Shown one piece after another: positions 7,183 to 12,188 of a stretch of 34,209 nt of DNA. A program made the position numbers and the translations under genes. The notes beneath the pieces are model-generated. The model worked only from the letters and a program-made list of their open reading frames with translations, was not told where the DNA came from and did no database searches. Location: the IMG/VR virus record IMGVR_UViG_3300044638_009249, positions 1-34,209 of that record; one strand, written 5' to 3'. This stretch comes from a virus. Every line of letters starts with the position of its first letter. Within the stretch, counting starts at the first letter, position 1.

Positions 7183-7454
7183 GTCACACCCTCCCGCGAG
7201 CCCTCGTGGATTTTCGGGTCGAGCCAATTGCCGGAGCCGTCGCCGTCGCCGGAGCCGTAGCCGTAGCCGGAGCCGTCGCCGTCGCCGGAGCCGTGGCCGT
7301 CGCCGGAGCCGGAGCCGTGGCCGTAGCCGTGGCCGTAGCCGTCGCCGTGGCCGTCGCCGTAGCCGTGGCCGTCGCCGGAGCCGGAGCCGTGGCCGTAGCC
7401 GTCGCCGGAGCCGGAGCCGTCGCCGGAGCCGAACCGCGTCCCTCGGCGACTCAC
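7179..7454 (-). CDS. Low-complexity Gly-X repeat protein (X = Ser, Asp, Tyr or His)
   Basis: The protein has 91 residues. The GTG start overlaps the upstream stop (GTGA), with GAGGTGG before it; a GTG at 7463 is an alternative. After a short basic head, residues about 10-76 are an unbroken alternation of Gly with Ser, Asp, Tyr or His. They are encoded by 33 perfect hexamer units (see repeat at 7231-7428). The tail of about 15 residues (Asn-Trp-Leu-Asp-Pro-Lys-Ile) is non-repetitive. The stop overlaps the nuclease start. Both ends are coupled to real neighbours, which argues that the frame is translated. The Asp and His content could bind metal ions, and the chain is probably disordered. No known family. 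Confidence 0.6.
   Translation of the reverse strand: MSRRGTRFGSGDGSGSGDGYGHGSGSGDGHGYGDGHGDGYGHGYGHGSGSGDGHGSGDGDGSGYGYGSGDGDGSGNWLDPKIHEGSREGVT
7231..7428. repeat. 33-unit hexanucleotide minisatellite
   Basis: These 198 bases are exactly 33 tandem hexamers. On the plus strand every unit is CCGGAG (11 copies), CCGTCG (10), CCGTAG (6) or CCGTGG (6), with no interruption. The fourth possible CCGTNG variant (CCGTTG, which would encode Asn) never occurs. Some unit orders recur (7231-7254 and 7267-7290), pointing to growth by slippage or unequal exchange. The hexamer length keeps the frame intact whatever the copy number. Confidence 0.95.
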
Positions 7455-7828
7455 GGATGCCACCTCGACCGGGTCAGACTGGGAGCCGCCGCGTCACTCA
7501 CGGGCAGCACCTCAGCCACGGCTTGGACCTCGTACCCCCGCACCGGCTCCGAGATAGCCGACTGCTCCGACACGCCCGCCGTCACCACCTCGTGTAGCGT
7601 GTTGGCGCCGCGCCAGCGCCACAGCCGACGACCCTCCAAAAACGTCACCACCTCAGCAGTCGGGTCGTAGTCGGCCAGCAGCCCGACATGTACCCCGGCG
7701 TCCCGAGTCCGCACGAGCACGAGAGGACACAATCCCCGCTCGCGCAGCACTTCGCCCGTTCGCAGGCTGCGCACCTGGGCCTCGTCCTTCGCCACGGCCT
7801 TCTCAGACCTCGTGGGCGCGCGACTCAC
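7451..7828 (-). CDS. DUF6948-like phage protein
   Basis: The protein has 125 residues and a GTG start overlapping the stop of the ERF gene. The central part reads Val-Leu-Val-Arg-Thr-Arg-Asp-Ala-Gly-Val-His-Val-Gly, then Arg-Arg-Leu-Trp-Arg-Trp-Arg-Gly-Ala-Asn-Thr-Leu, then Gly-Val-Ser-Glu. This order is typical of the small phage family DUF6948, which has no known activity. The N-terminal 25 residues are basic and probably flexible. Its position next to ERF and the nuclease suggests early expression. Confidence 0.6.
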   Translation of the reverse strand: MSRAPTRSEKAVAKDEAQVRSLRTGEVLRERGLCPLVLVRTRDAGVHVGLLADYDPTAEVVTFLEGRRLWRWRGANTLHEVVTAGVSEQSAISEPVRGYEVQAVAEVLPVSDAAAPSLTRSRWHP

Positions 7829-8454
7829 TGACCACCGGCCTTCTCGCGCGCCGCGAGCAACGAGTGCCGCGCCGTGTACGCCGCACGGAGTCTGTCCGAC
7901 AACACCTTGTCCTGCTTGGCGGCCAACTCGGAGCCGATAAGCGTCAGGGCCGACAGCGTCTCAGCCGCCGCGATGCGCTGCGCCCATGACTCCGCGCGCG
8001 AGTCGCCCGACGCCGGGAACGGCACCACCTGCGCAGGGGGCGCCGCGTTGCGAGGCGCGACGCCACTGGCCGCGTTGCCGTCGTCATCGTCGTCCGGCGC
8101 GACACCCACCAACGCACTCAGCGCGTACCGCCGCGCGTAGGTGATGGCGCTCCCGACGCCTTGGGCCGTCGGTTTCTCGACAGGCATCGTCAACACTGAC
8201 GACACCGACTCGCCCGACTCGTGCAGGAGCCGCGTCTCGACCGTCACCGACGCCTTGTCGGCCGCCGTCACCAGTTGCACCACCGCAAGACCGTTGCTCG
8301 ACAGCGGCTCTCGGCAGGCGTCCCACACCGACGCGAGGTCGGCGTAGCGCTTATTGAAGGCCGGGTTCGTCTTGTCCTTGGATGCGCCCGCCATCACGCC
8401 CTGCGCCTTCGCCAGCGCCCTTGCGAGCGCACTCCCAGTCGTCGTCTCAGCCAT
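7825..8454 (-). CDS. erf: ERF-family single-strand annealing recombinase
   Basis: The protein has 209 residues. It shows the family hallmarks: Asn-Pro-Ala-Phe-Asn-Lys-Arg-Tyr-Ala-Asp-Leu near residues 30-40, and Gly-Ser-Ala-Ile-Thr-Tyr-Ala-Arg-Arg-Tyr-Ala-Leu near 101-112 followed by an acidic Asp5-Gly-Asn run (121-127). ERF proteins (named after P22 Erf) form rings that anneal complementary strands, driving circularisation of linear phage DNA and homologous recombination. The C-terminal third is an Ala-rich helical region beyond a Pro-rich linker. It shares an operon with the PD-(D/E)XK nuclease, as expected for an exonuclease/annealase pair. The start ATG overlaps the preceding gene by 8 bases. 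Confidence 0.92.
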   Translation of the reverse strand: MAETTTGSALARALAKAQGVMAGASKDKTNPAFNKRYADLASVWDACREPLSSNGLAVVQLVTAADKASVTVETRLLHESGESVSSVLTMPVEKPTAQGVGSAITYARRYALSALVGVAPDDDDDGNAASGVAPRNAAPPAQVVPFPASGDSRAESWAQRIAAAETLSALTLIGSELAAKQDKVLSDRLRAAYTARHSLLAAREKAGGQ

Positions 8455-8656
8455 GTTCCACCCCTGCGCCGCGTTGCGGCCGTCCGTACAGCGTCACCAC
8501 CGTCTGAATCTCCGCCTCCAGCAGCACGCGGCCGCCGAACGCCGTCCACACGTCGAGCGCGCGCCACTCGCGCGACTGCGTGTCGAGGAGCCACCCACGG
8601 CCTCCCTCGACCCACATGGGCACGCGGCCGCCGACAAGTAGGACGAGCGCGCTCAC
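8447..8656 (-). CDS. Small hypothetical protein
   Basis: The protein has 69 residues. The GTG at 8656 overlaps the upstream stop (GTGA) and has GAGGTGG just upstream, so it is preferred over an in-frame ATG at 8722. The sequence is beta-strand-like with an N-terminal hydrophobic patch (Leu-Val-Leu-Leu-Val-Gly-Gly) and several Trp. No motif is recognised. It lies between the ERF gene and a common phage small protein, all translationally coupled. Confidence 0.6.
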   Translation of the reverse strand: MSALVLLVGGRVPMWVEGGRGWLLDTQSREWRALDVWTAFGGRVLLEAEIQTVVTLYGRPQRGAGVEHG

Positions 8657-8952
8657 TGGCCACCTCGAGCCTTCGCGATGGCGGCACGCGCGATTTCGTC
8701 TGGATAGCTGGCGGCATCCCAACCCCCGTCAGAACCGTAATTGCTCGGGTCGGCGATTCGCTCCAGCGCCGCGAGCATGTCCGGCGCGGCGGCGATGAGG
8801 CGAGCGTTGGCCTCCTGATTGAGCGCGCCGCCAGTCAGCCACGCAACCGACGACATGCCGTTGCCACCAACTCCCACCGACCGCTGCGAAGAAACGTGCG
8901 CGACCATCGGGTGGTTTACGACTTTCCACGGACCCGGCGTGTGCGCGCTCAT
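8653..8952 (-). CDS. Common small phage protein with His-Thr-Pro-Gly-Pro-Trp start
   Basis: The protein has 99 residues. The N-terminal Ser-Ala-His-Thr-Pro-Gly-Pro-Trp-Lys-Val and the later Asn-Ala-Arg-Leu-Ile-Ala-Ala-Ala-Pro-Asp-Met-Leu-Ala-Ala-Leu-Glu are a very widespread signature of a small early phage protein found next to recombination and replication genes. Its function is not established. The ATG at 8952 overlaps the upstream stop (ATGA); longer frames upstream are shadows. Confidence 0.75.
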   Translation of the reverse strand: MSAHTPGPWKVVNHPMVAHVSSQRSVGVGGNGMSSVAWLTGGALNQEANARLIAAAPDMLAALERIADPSNYGSDGGWDAASYPDEIARAAIAKARGGQ

Positions 8953-9176
8953 GGCCGCATCCCCAGCTCGCGGTAGAGGCGCGCCACGCACTCGCGAAGC
9001 AACTTCTCGCTCTGACGCAACTCCGCGACGGTGACGGTCGTCGTCGCCACGCCCGCCAGCACCCCGCGCGCCGCGTCGGTGATGTCGTTGCACAGGTCCT
9101 CGACGGCCTCCACCTGCGACGGGCCCACCTCGTCCGGGTCCGGCTGCGCTGCCTCGTGTCTTTGGTATTCGTCCAC
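8949..9176 (-). CDS. Small helical protein, first gene of the early minus-strand operon
   Basis: The protein has 75 residues, acidic and helical, with Cys near residues 29 and 63 and no recognised domain. It starts at a GTG (9176) with AGGGGTGG upstream. It is the promoter-proximal gene of the 4306-9176 operon, with a leader of roughly 95 bases from the predicted promoter at 9280-9308. Its stop is coupled to the next gene (ATGA). Confidence 0.6.
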   Translation of the reverse strand: MDEYQRHEAAQPDPDEVGPSQVEAVEDLCNDITDAARGVLAGVATTTVTVAELRQSEKLLRECVARLYRELGMRP

Positions 9177-9279
9177 TGTCCACCCCTAGATACCTGCGAG
9201 ATACGGACTCGGCCGACTGCACCGCTCGCCACTCACGCCCACGCCGCCCGCCCGTGCCGCCGTTGCCGACGGTGAAAGC

Positions 9280-9308
9280 ACAGTAACCGCACACGGCCCG
9301 CCTGTCAA
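9280..9308 (-). promoter_or_regulatory. Sigma70-type promoter for the minus-strand early operon
   Basis: On the minus strand a perfect TTGACA (-35; plus-strand bases 9303-9308) is followed after exactly 17 bases by TACTGT (-10; 9280-9285). Transcription should begin near 9272 and read leftward into the early operon. It lies in the 170-bp gap between divergent genes, one of the few non-coding stretches in the genome. Confidence 0.7.
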
Positions 9309-9312
9309 GCGC

Positions 9313-9344
9313 GTGCTAAACGATTCGTCCCGTGTTAGATAACG
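9313..9344. promoter_or_regulatory. Possible operator next to the regulator gene start
   Basis: GTGCTAAACG (9313-9322) and GTGTTAGATAACG (9332-9344) resemble each other. The second contains GTTA-GA-TAAC, a small inverted repeat, and CTAA/TTAG arms at 9316-9319 and 9335-9338 are complementary. The block abuts the -35 of the leftward promoter and the ATG of the winged-helix gene at 9349, so it could be where that regulator binds. TTAGAT (9335-9340) could serve as a weak rightward -10. This is suggestive only. Confidence 0.3.
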
Positions 9345-9348
9345 GCGC

Positions 9349-9633
9349 ATGACACCTGCCCTACTCGACCTCCGACCCACCCACGCCGCTCTCCTGCGCG
9401 CCGTCGCCCACGACGGCAGCGTCCGCAGCCTCGCCCGGTCGCTCGGGTGGAGCCCAGCCCAAGTACACCAGTATCTCACCCGCCTCGCAGGCTGGGGCCT
9501 TGTGCGCAGCACCGACCGCACGTGGCTCGTCACCCCTACCGGGCAGGCCGTGACGCGCGGACTGACGCACGCCGAAGCCGCCTATGTGCGCGAAACCACG
9601 GGCGAAGTCGAAAATCGACCATCGCGCGCTTGA
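9349..9633 (+). CDS. Small winged-helix transcriptional regulator
   Basis: The protein has 94 residues. Residues about 9-70 read as a winged helix: three helices including Val-Arg-Ser-Leu-Ala-Arg-Ser-Leu-Gly-Trp-Ser-Pro-Ala-Gln-Val-His (turn and recognition helix), then a wing with Gly-Leu-Val-Arg-Ser-Thr-Asp-Arg-Thr-Trp-Leu-Val-Thr-Pro-Thr-Gly, as in MarR/IclR-type DNA-binding domains. No ligand or dimerisation domain follows. It faces the minus-strand early operon across a 170-bp control region and its last codons overlap the promoter at 9630-9658. It is therefore well placed to control both directions, possibly as a Cro- or repressor-like switch. No partner repressor is visible. Confidence 0.75.
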   Translation: MTPALLDLRPTHAALLRAVAHDGSVRSLARSLGWSPAQVHQYLTRLAGWGLVRSTDRTWLVTPTGQAVTRGLTHAEAAYVRETTGEVENRPSRA

Positions 9634-9658
9634 CACTGTGTCTAGTCGTGTCTATACA
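9630..9658 (+). promoter_or_regulatory. Strong sigma70-type promoter with a 10-bp-spaced direct repeat
   Basis: TTGACA (9630-9635) overlaps the stop of the regulator gene and is followed after exactly 17 bases by TATACA (9653-9658). Within the promoter, GTGTCTA occurs twice exactly 10 bp apart (9638-9644 and 9648-9654), one helical turn, so a protein could bind both on one face and block RNA polymerase. It should drive the plus-strand early genes from 9707 onward. Confidence 0.75.
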
Positions 9659-9706
9659 TATCTCACGACGGCGGCACTGACGCCGCGTCGCACCGGAGAG
9701 ACGACG

Positions 9707-9937
9707 ATGAACCGCACCACGCACTTCTACAACCGCAGCGGGCAGGTCGAGACGAAGGTCACCGAGAGCAACGAGGCCGAAATCTCGAAGCTGGCCTCGA
9801 TGGGTCGCGAGTGGCTGGCGGAGCAGGCCCGCCGCGCTCACCAGAACGCCTTCGACAACGCCAAGTCCGGCGGCTGGCGGGCGGCGATGGAGGTTCGATT
9901 GGCTGACTTTCGGGCCGCGTGGCGGCTGGCGGCGTAA
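9707..9937 (+). CDS. Small helical early protein
   Basis: The protein has 76 residues. The start is fixed by the leader GGAGAGACGACG directly before the ATG; the in-frame ATG at 9584 lies inside the previous gene. The protein is helical, with Arg-Glu-Trp-Leu-Ala-Glu-Gln-Ala-Arg-Arg-Ala-His-Gln-Asn-Ala and an Arg/Trp/Ala-rich end. It has no known domain. It is the first gene after the promoter at 9630-9658. Confidence 0.65.
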   Translation: MNRTTHFYNRSGQVETKVTESNEAEISKLASMGREWLAEQARRAHQNAFDNAKSGGWRAAMEVRLADFRAAWRLAA

Positions 9938-9944
9938 CCACCCG

Positions 9945-9999
9945 CCCGACCCCTCACCGGGTCGGGCCCGTCGCAGGGCGACTGCTCGCCCGCCCTGCG
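9945..9999 (+). repeat. Two perfect tandem hairpins in an early intergenic leader
   Basis: CCCGACCC (9945-9952) pairs with GGGTCGGG (9959-9966) around a 6-base loop, and CGCAGGGCG (9972-9980) pairs with CGCCCTGCG (9991-9999) around a 10-base loop. No T-tract follows either. They lie between the genes at 9707 and 10031 and just upstream of a repeated start-associated sequence. They may slow, stabilise or process the transcript, or serve as a protein-binding RNA element. Confidence 0.7.
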
Positions 10000-10030
10000 T
10001 AGGACTCCACTGGCGAGCCGAGAGACGACG

Positions 10031-10210
10031 ATGATTACCACTACTATCCAGATGACCGCCGCCGACGCCGCCAACGAGACTCACCTCCTGTCCGTGATGG
10101 ACGCCCGCGCGGAGGACGCGCTCGCGCGCGACTCGCGTCGACCCGGCAAGGTGCGCGTGGTGGTCGAGGTCGACGGCGCGGTGGTGCGCGAACACACCTA
10201 CTCGGCCTAA
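10031..10210 (+). CDS. Small early protein, unknown (59 residues)
   Basis: The ATG is preceded by CGAGAGACGACG, nearly the same leader as its two neighbours (9707 and 10235), which decides the start. The product begins Met-Ile-Thr-Thr-Thr-Ile-Gln-Met-Thr-Ala-Ala-Asp. It has a helical middle (Leu-Leu-Ser-Val-Met-Asp-Ala-Arg-Ala-Glu-Asp-Ala-Leu) and a strand-like end (Val-Arg-Val-Val-Val-Glu-Val-Asp-Gly). No family is recognised. The gene is short but fills the gap and uses the same initiation signal, so it is likely real. Confidence 0.65.
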   Translation: MITTTIQMTAADAANETHLLSVMDARAEDALARDSRRPGKVRVVVEVDGAVVREHTYSA

Positions 10211-10234
10211 TCACCCGCCCACGGAGACACGACG

Positions 10235-10447
10235 ATGACCAACAACAACGCCCGCATGAGCCTCAACAACATCCGCCGCACCACCACGCCGGAGTACCTC
10301 GGCACCGAGGCGACGCAGGCCGACGTGAAGAGCTACCTCCAGTTGTTGGCGGCGAACTGGCCCACCGACGACGCGGACGAGGTGGTCGACAACGACACCG
10401 CCGAGTTGGTGCAGTCGCAGACGTTTCGCGCGTGGTGCGCGCTGTGA
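10235..10447 (+). CDS. Small acidic early protein
   Basis: The protein has 70 residues. The start is marked by CGGAGACACGACG before the ATG. The protein is polar and acidic, with an Asn-rich N terminus, Asp-Asp-Ala-Asp-Glu-Val-Val-Asp-Asn-Asp in the middle and a Trp-Cys-Ala-Leu end. No domain is recognised. It is coupled to the next gene by GTGA. Strong negative charge is seen in some phage DNA-mimic inhibitors, but nothing specific supports that here. Confidence 0.65.
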   Translation: MTNNNARMSLNNIRRTTTPEYLGTEATQADVKSYLQLLAANWPTDDADEVVDNDTAELVQSQTFRAWCAL

Positions 10448-10617
10448 CCGCGCCCGTCGGCGTCGTCGTGTCCGTCTCGCCTCGAGGCACCCGCACCGTG
10501 CGGTTGTCGGACGGGCAGGAGGTGTTCCTCAGCGTCGAGCAGGCCGCTGCGCTGCTGACGGCCTTGGCTGCGGACGGCGAGGTGCATACGGCGTGGCTGC
10601 ACGGGAGGGCTCGGTAA
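10444..10617 (+). CDS. Small beta-rich early protein
   Basis: The protein has 57 residues. The GTG at 10444 overlaps the previous stop; an in-frame GTG at 10432 is possible. It is predicted strand-rich (Val-Gly-Val-Val-Val-Ser-Val-Ser, Arg-Thr-Val-Arg-Leu-Ser-Asp-Gly-Gln-Glu-Val-Phe-Leu) with one helix (Glu-Gln-Ala-Ala-Ala-Leu-Leu). No family is recognised. Its TAATG junction couples it to the HTH gene downstream. Confidence 0.55.
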   Translation: MTAPVGVVVSVSPRGTRTVRLSDGQEVFLSVEQAAALLTALAADGEVHTAWLHGRAR

Positions 10618-11021
10618 TGGGCGGCCAACGACTCGACGACGACGCAACGGAAGCCCGCGTCGTGCGCCTGGCGCGCGAGGGCGGACGCACGCCCAACAGC
10701 CTCGCTCTGGAGTGCGGCATCGGTCACATGGTGGTGCGCCGAATCCTCCGCGAGGCCGGCATCAGTCTCGCTGGCGGTGGCGACACGCGCGAGGTGTCCC
10801 GCGGCCACGTCGCGGCGGCGCTGGCCGAGCGCGAGGCGGGGAGGCCGCTGGTGGTGGAGTCGCTGACGCAGCGGCTCGAGCGGCTCGTCCCTGGGGCCGA
10901 GGTGGACTGGGTGGCCTCGCGCAACGAGTGGAGCGTCTGGCGCGACCGCGTGCTCGCCACCGGCCACACCGAGCGCGAGGCCGTGGAGAAGGCCATCGCG
11001 CTGTTTGGGGGACGGCGATGA
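10617..11021 (+). CDS. HTH DNA-binding protein
   Basis: The protein has 134 residues and an ATG overlapping the previous stop (TAATG). Residues about 12-50 form a resolvase/sigma-like helix-turn-helix: Ala-Arg-Val-Val-Arg-Leu-Ala-Arg-Glu-Gly-Gly, Asn-Ser-Leu-Ala-Leu-Glu-Cys-Gly-Ile-Gly-His-Met-Val-Val-Arg-Arg-Ile-Leu-Arg. The rest is helical and charged with Val-Asp-Trp-Val-Ala-Ser-Arg-Asn-Glu-Trp near residue 100. It is the last gene before the structured RNA at 11038-11161 and the replication genes, so it is a candidate regulator of that junction. Confidence 0.6.
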   Translation: MGGQRLDDDATEARVVRLAREGGRTPNSLALECGIGHMVVRRILREAGISLAGGGDTREVSRGHVAAALAEREAGRPLVVESLTQRLERLVPGAEVDWVASRNEWSVWRDRVLATGHTEREAVEKAIALFGGRR

Positions 11022-11037
11022 CTTGACGCACCCGCGC

Positions 11038-11161
11038 CCGTCGTGAGACGGTGCGCGACGACCGACGGGTGCAAGCCGTCGGGTGACCTCAGAGAGCGGC
11101 AGTCCAGCTCGCCCCACGTTGCGCCCGCTTGCACCGGGTTCGGCGTGGGGTTCGTTTTTTT
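11038..11161 (+). ncRNA. Structured leader RNA with an intramolecular kissing loop
   Basis: Consecutive hairpins can be read directly. H0: CCGTC/GACGG (11038-11051) with a GTGA (GNRA) tetraloop. H1: CCGACGG/CCGTCGG (11062-11082) with the 7-base loop GTGCAAG. H2: GAGCGG/CC-A-GCTC (11094-11110). H3: CCCCACG/CGTGGGG (11112-11150) with an inner CCCG/CGGG stem and the 7-base loop CTTGCAC, then seven T (11155-11161). The H1 and H3 loops are perfectly complementary, so they can form a seven-base-pair kissing complex; a longer 9-bp pairing (11068-11076 with 11127-11135) would instead break both stems. The T-tract abuts the ribosome-binding site of the gene at 11176. This suits a transcription attenuator, riboswitch-like control or a small terminated RNA. 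No known RNA family was recognised. Confidence 0.65.
11112..11161 (+). terminator. Intrinsic terminator or attenuator hairpin
   Basis: Outer stem CCCCACG (11112-11118) with CGTGGGG (11144-11150), inner stem CCCG/CGGG, then TTCG and seven T. It forms the last hairpin of the structured RNA and lies before the replication genes rather than at an operon end, which favours conditional termination. Confidence 0.65.
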
Positions 11162-11175
11162 CGAGGAGATGAACG

Positions 11176-11403
11176 GTGAAAATCAAGTTTGTTGTCGATG
11201 GTGATGGCGTGACGATCGAGGATGAGCACGGCAAGGTTTGGTGTGGTGAGAGACACGGCTTCGTGCATCCCGAGAGCGATTACTTCCAACTCTCGGACGA
11301 CTGCGTCGAGGAGCGATTCGCTACGCTGTCGCGAGCGGTTTGCAGCGCCAAGTGGCTTCCAGACATTCCAGTTGCAGCCCTTTGCAGGGTGATGAGGCCG
11401 TGA
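11176..11403 (+). CDS. Small protein, unknown, first gene after the leader RNA
   Basis: The protein has 75 residues and a GTG start with GAGGAG seven bases upstream, immediately after the T-tract of the leader RNA. The N-terminal half is strand-like (Lys-Ile-Lys-Phe-Val-Val-Asp-Gly-Asp-Gly-Val-Thr-Ile) with Cys near residue 23; the C-terminal half is helical with three more Cys/Trp positions. No family is recognised. It is less GC-rich than its neighbours. Its stop overlaps the initiator gene start (GTGA), so control at the leader RNA would set translation of both. Confidence 0.6.
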   Translation: MKIKFVVDGDGVTIEDEHGKVWCGERHGFVHPESDYFQLSDDCVEERFATLSRAVCSAKWLPDIPVAALCRVMRP

Positions 11404-12188
11404 GCAACATTTCTGTCGACCTGAAGGTCATCGAGGTGACCGGGCCGATGGTGGCGCGCGCCCTCGGCGAGCCCTTAGCGTACACCTTGGGCTGCCTCAA
11501 CCTGCTGTGGCACCGCTGCTGGAGCCTCAAGACGGACACCATCACGGCCGTGGGGCTTACCGGCATCTTCGGGCCCGAGAAGCTCGACGCTCGCATCGCG
11601 CTGCTGGTTGACGCGGGCTTTTTGGAGCCATTCGGCACACACTTCCGAGTCCGTGGCGCGGAGCGTTATTTGCGCATCCGGGAGGGCAACTCCAAGGGAG
11701 GACTCGCCGCCAAACGGAACCTCATCCCGGGCGGTCCGAGGGCATCACGAGCCGAGGTTGAGCCGAGCCCCCAAGCCGAGGGGGAGCCGAGAGGGAGCCC
11801 AGCGAAGGGCTCGGCTCCGCTCGGCTCTTCACCGAACACCGAACACCGAACACCGAACACTAGAAAAGAAAACAACACTGTCGAGCAAGCTCGACTGCCG
11901 GTCATCAGCGAGGACCGCATCACGCAAGACGAGACCGACGTGTGGCAGCACTGGAAGCACGTCATGGCGCACCCTAAGGCGGTGTTGACGAAGGACAGGC
12001 TGAAGCTGATTCGACGATGGCTGCCCGTGTACGGCGTCGAGCGCTTGCAGTCCGCCATCGATGGGTGTCGCCGAAGCCCGCACCACCGAGGCCAGAACGA
12101 CCGAGCCACCGTGTACGACGACCTTGAGCTGATTCTGCGCGACGCGAAGCACATCGAGATGTTCGAGAACATGCCGAGGGCCGCATGA
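11400..12188 (+). CDS. Replication initiator / helicase-loader-like protein
   Basis: The protein has 262 residues; the GTG overlaps the previous stop. The N-terminal part (about 1-95) looks like a winged helix with Tyr-Thr-Leu-Gly-Cys-Leu-Asn-Leu-Leu-Trp and Leu-Val-Asp-Ala-Gly-Phe-Leu-Glu-Pro, as in phage replication proteins that bind the origin. A polar repeat-encoded linker (about 115-160) follows. The C-terminal domain contains Trp-Gln-His-Trp-Lys-His-Val, Lys-Asp-Arg-Leu-Lys-Leu-Ile-Arg-Arg-Trp-Leu, and Asp-Asp-Leu-Glu-Leu-Ile-Leu-Arg-Asp-Ala-Lys-His-Ile. This pattern is common in phage proteins encoded just before a DnaB helicase and thought to load it. The repeat cluster inside the gene resembles the lambda O/ori plan. 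Confidence 0.7.
   Translation: MSNISVDLKVIEVTGPMVARALGEPLAYTLGCLNLLWHRCWSLKTDTITAVGLTGIFGPEKLDARIALLVDAGFLEPFGTHFRVRGAERYLRIREGNSKGGLAAKRNLIPGGPRASRAEVEPSPQAEGEPRGSPAKGSAPLGSSPNTEHRTPNTRKENNTVEQARLPVISEDRITQDETDVWQHWKHVMAHPKAVLTKDRLKLIRRWLPVYGVERLQSAIDGCRRSPHHRGQNDRATVYDDLELILRDAKHIEMFENMPRAA
11750..11878 (+). other. Candidate origin of replication inside the initiator gene
   Basis: AGCCGAG occurs four times directly (11750, 11761, 11774 and 11785) and twice inverted as CTCGGCT (11810 and 11820), with a perfect GAGCCC/GGGCTC hairpin at 11795-11812. Four head-to-tail copies of the 7-mer CACCGAA plus a partial copy follow (11830-11860). Next comes the most A/T-rich stretch nearby, TAGAAAAGAAAACAACAC (11861-11878). 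Repeats next to an easily melted A-tract inside the initiator gene copy the layout of the lambda origin in gene O. The 7-bp unit is short for a classical iteron. Confidence 0.5.

Noticed and set aside
7231-7428. CRISPR array or diversity-generating retroelement target
   Set aside because: The units are contiguous 6-mers with no spacers, and there is no reverse transcriptase or template repeat in the window; a slippage-type minisatellite explains it.
11023-11051. Promoter with TTGACG at 11023-11028 for the leader RNA
   Set aside because: No acceptable -10 lies 16-18 bases downstream (the sequence there is AGACGG), so I do not annotate it; the RNA may instead be transcribed from 9630.
11041-11150. 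tRNA gene in the hairpin-rich region
   Set aside because: No acceptor stem, no anticodon arm of the right geometry and no standard T-arm; the stems fit a kissing-loop RNA instead.
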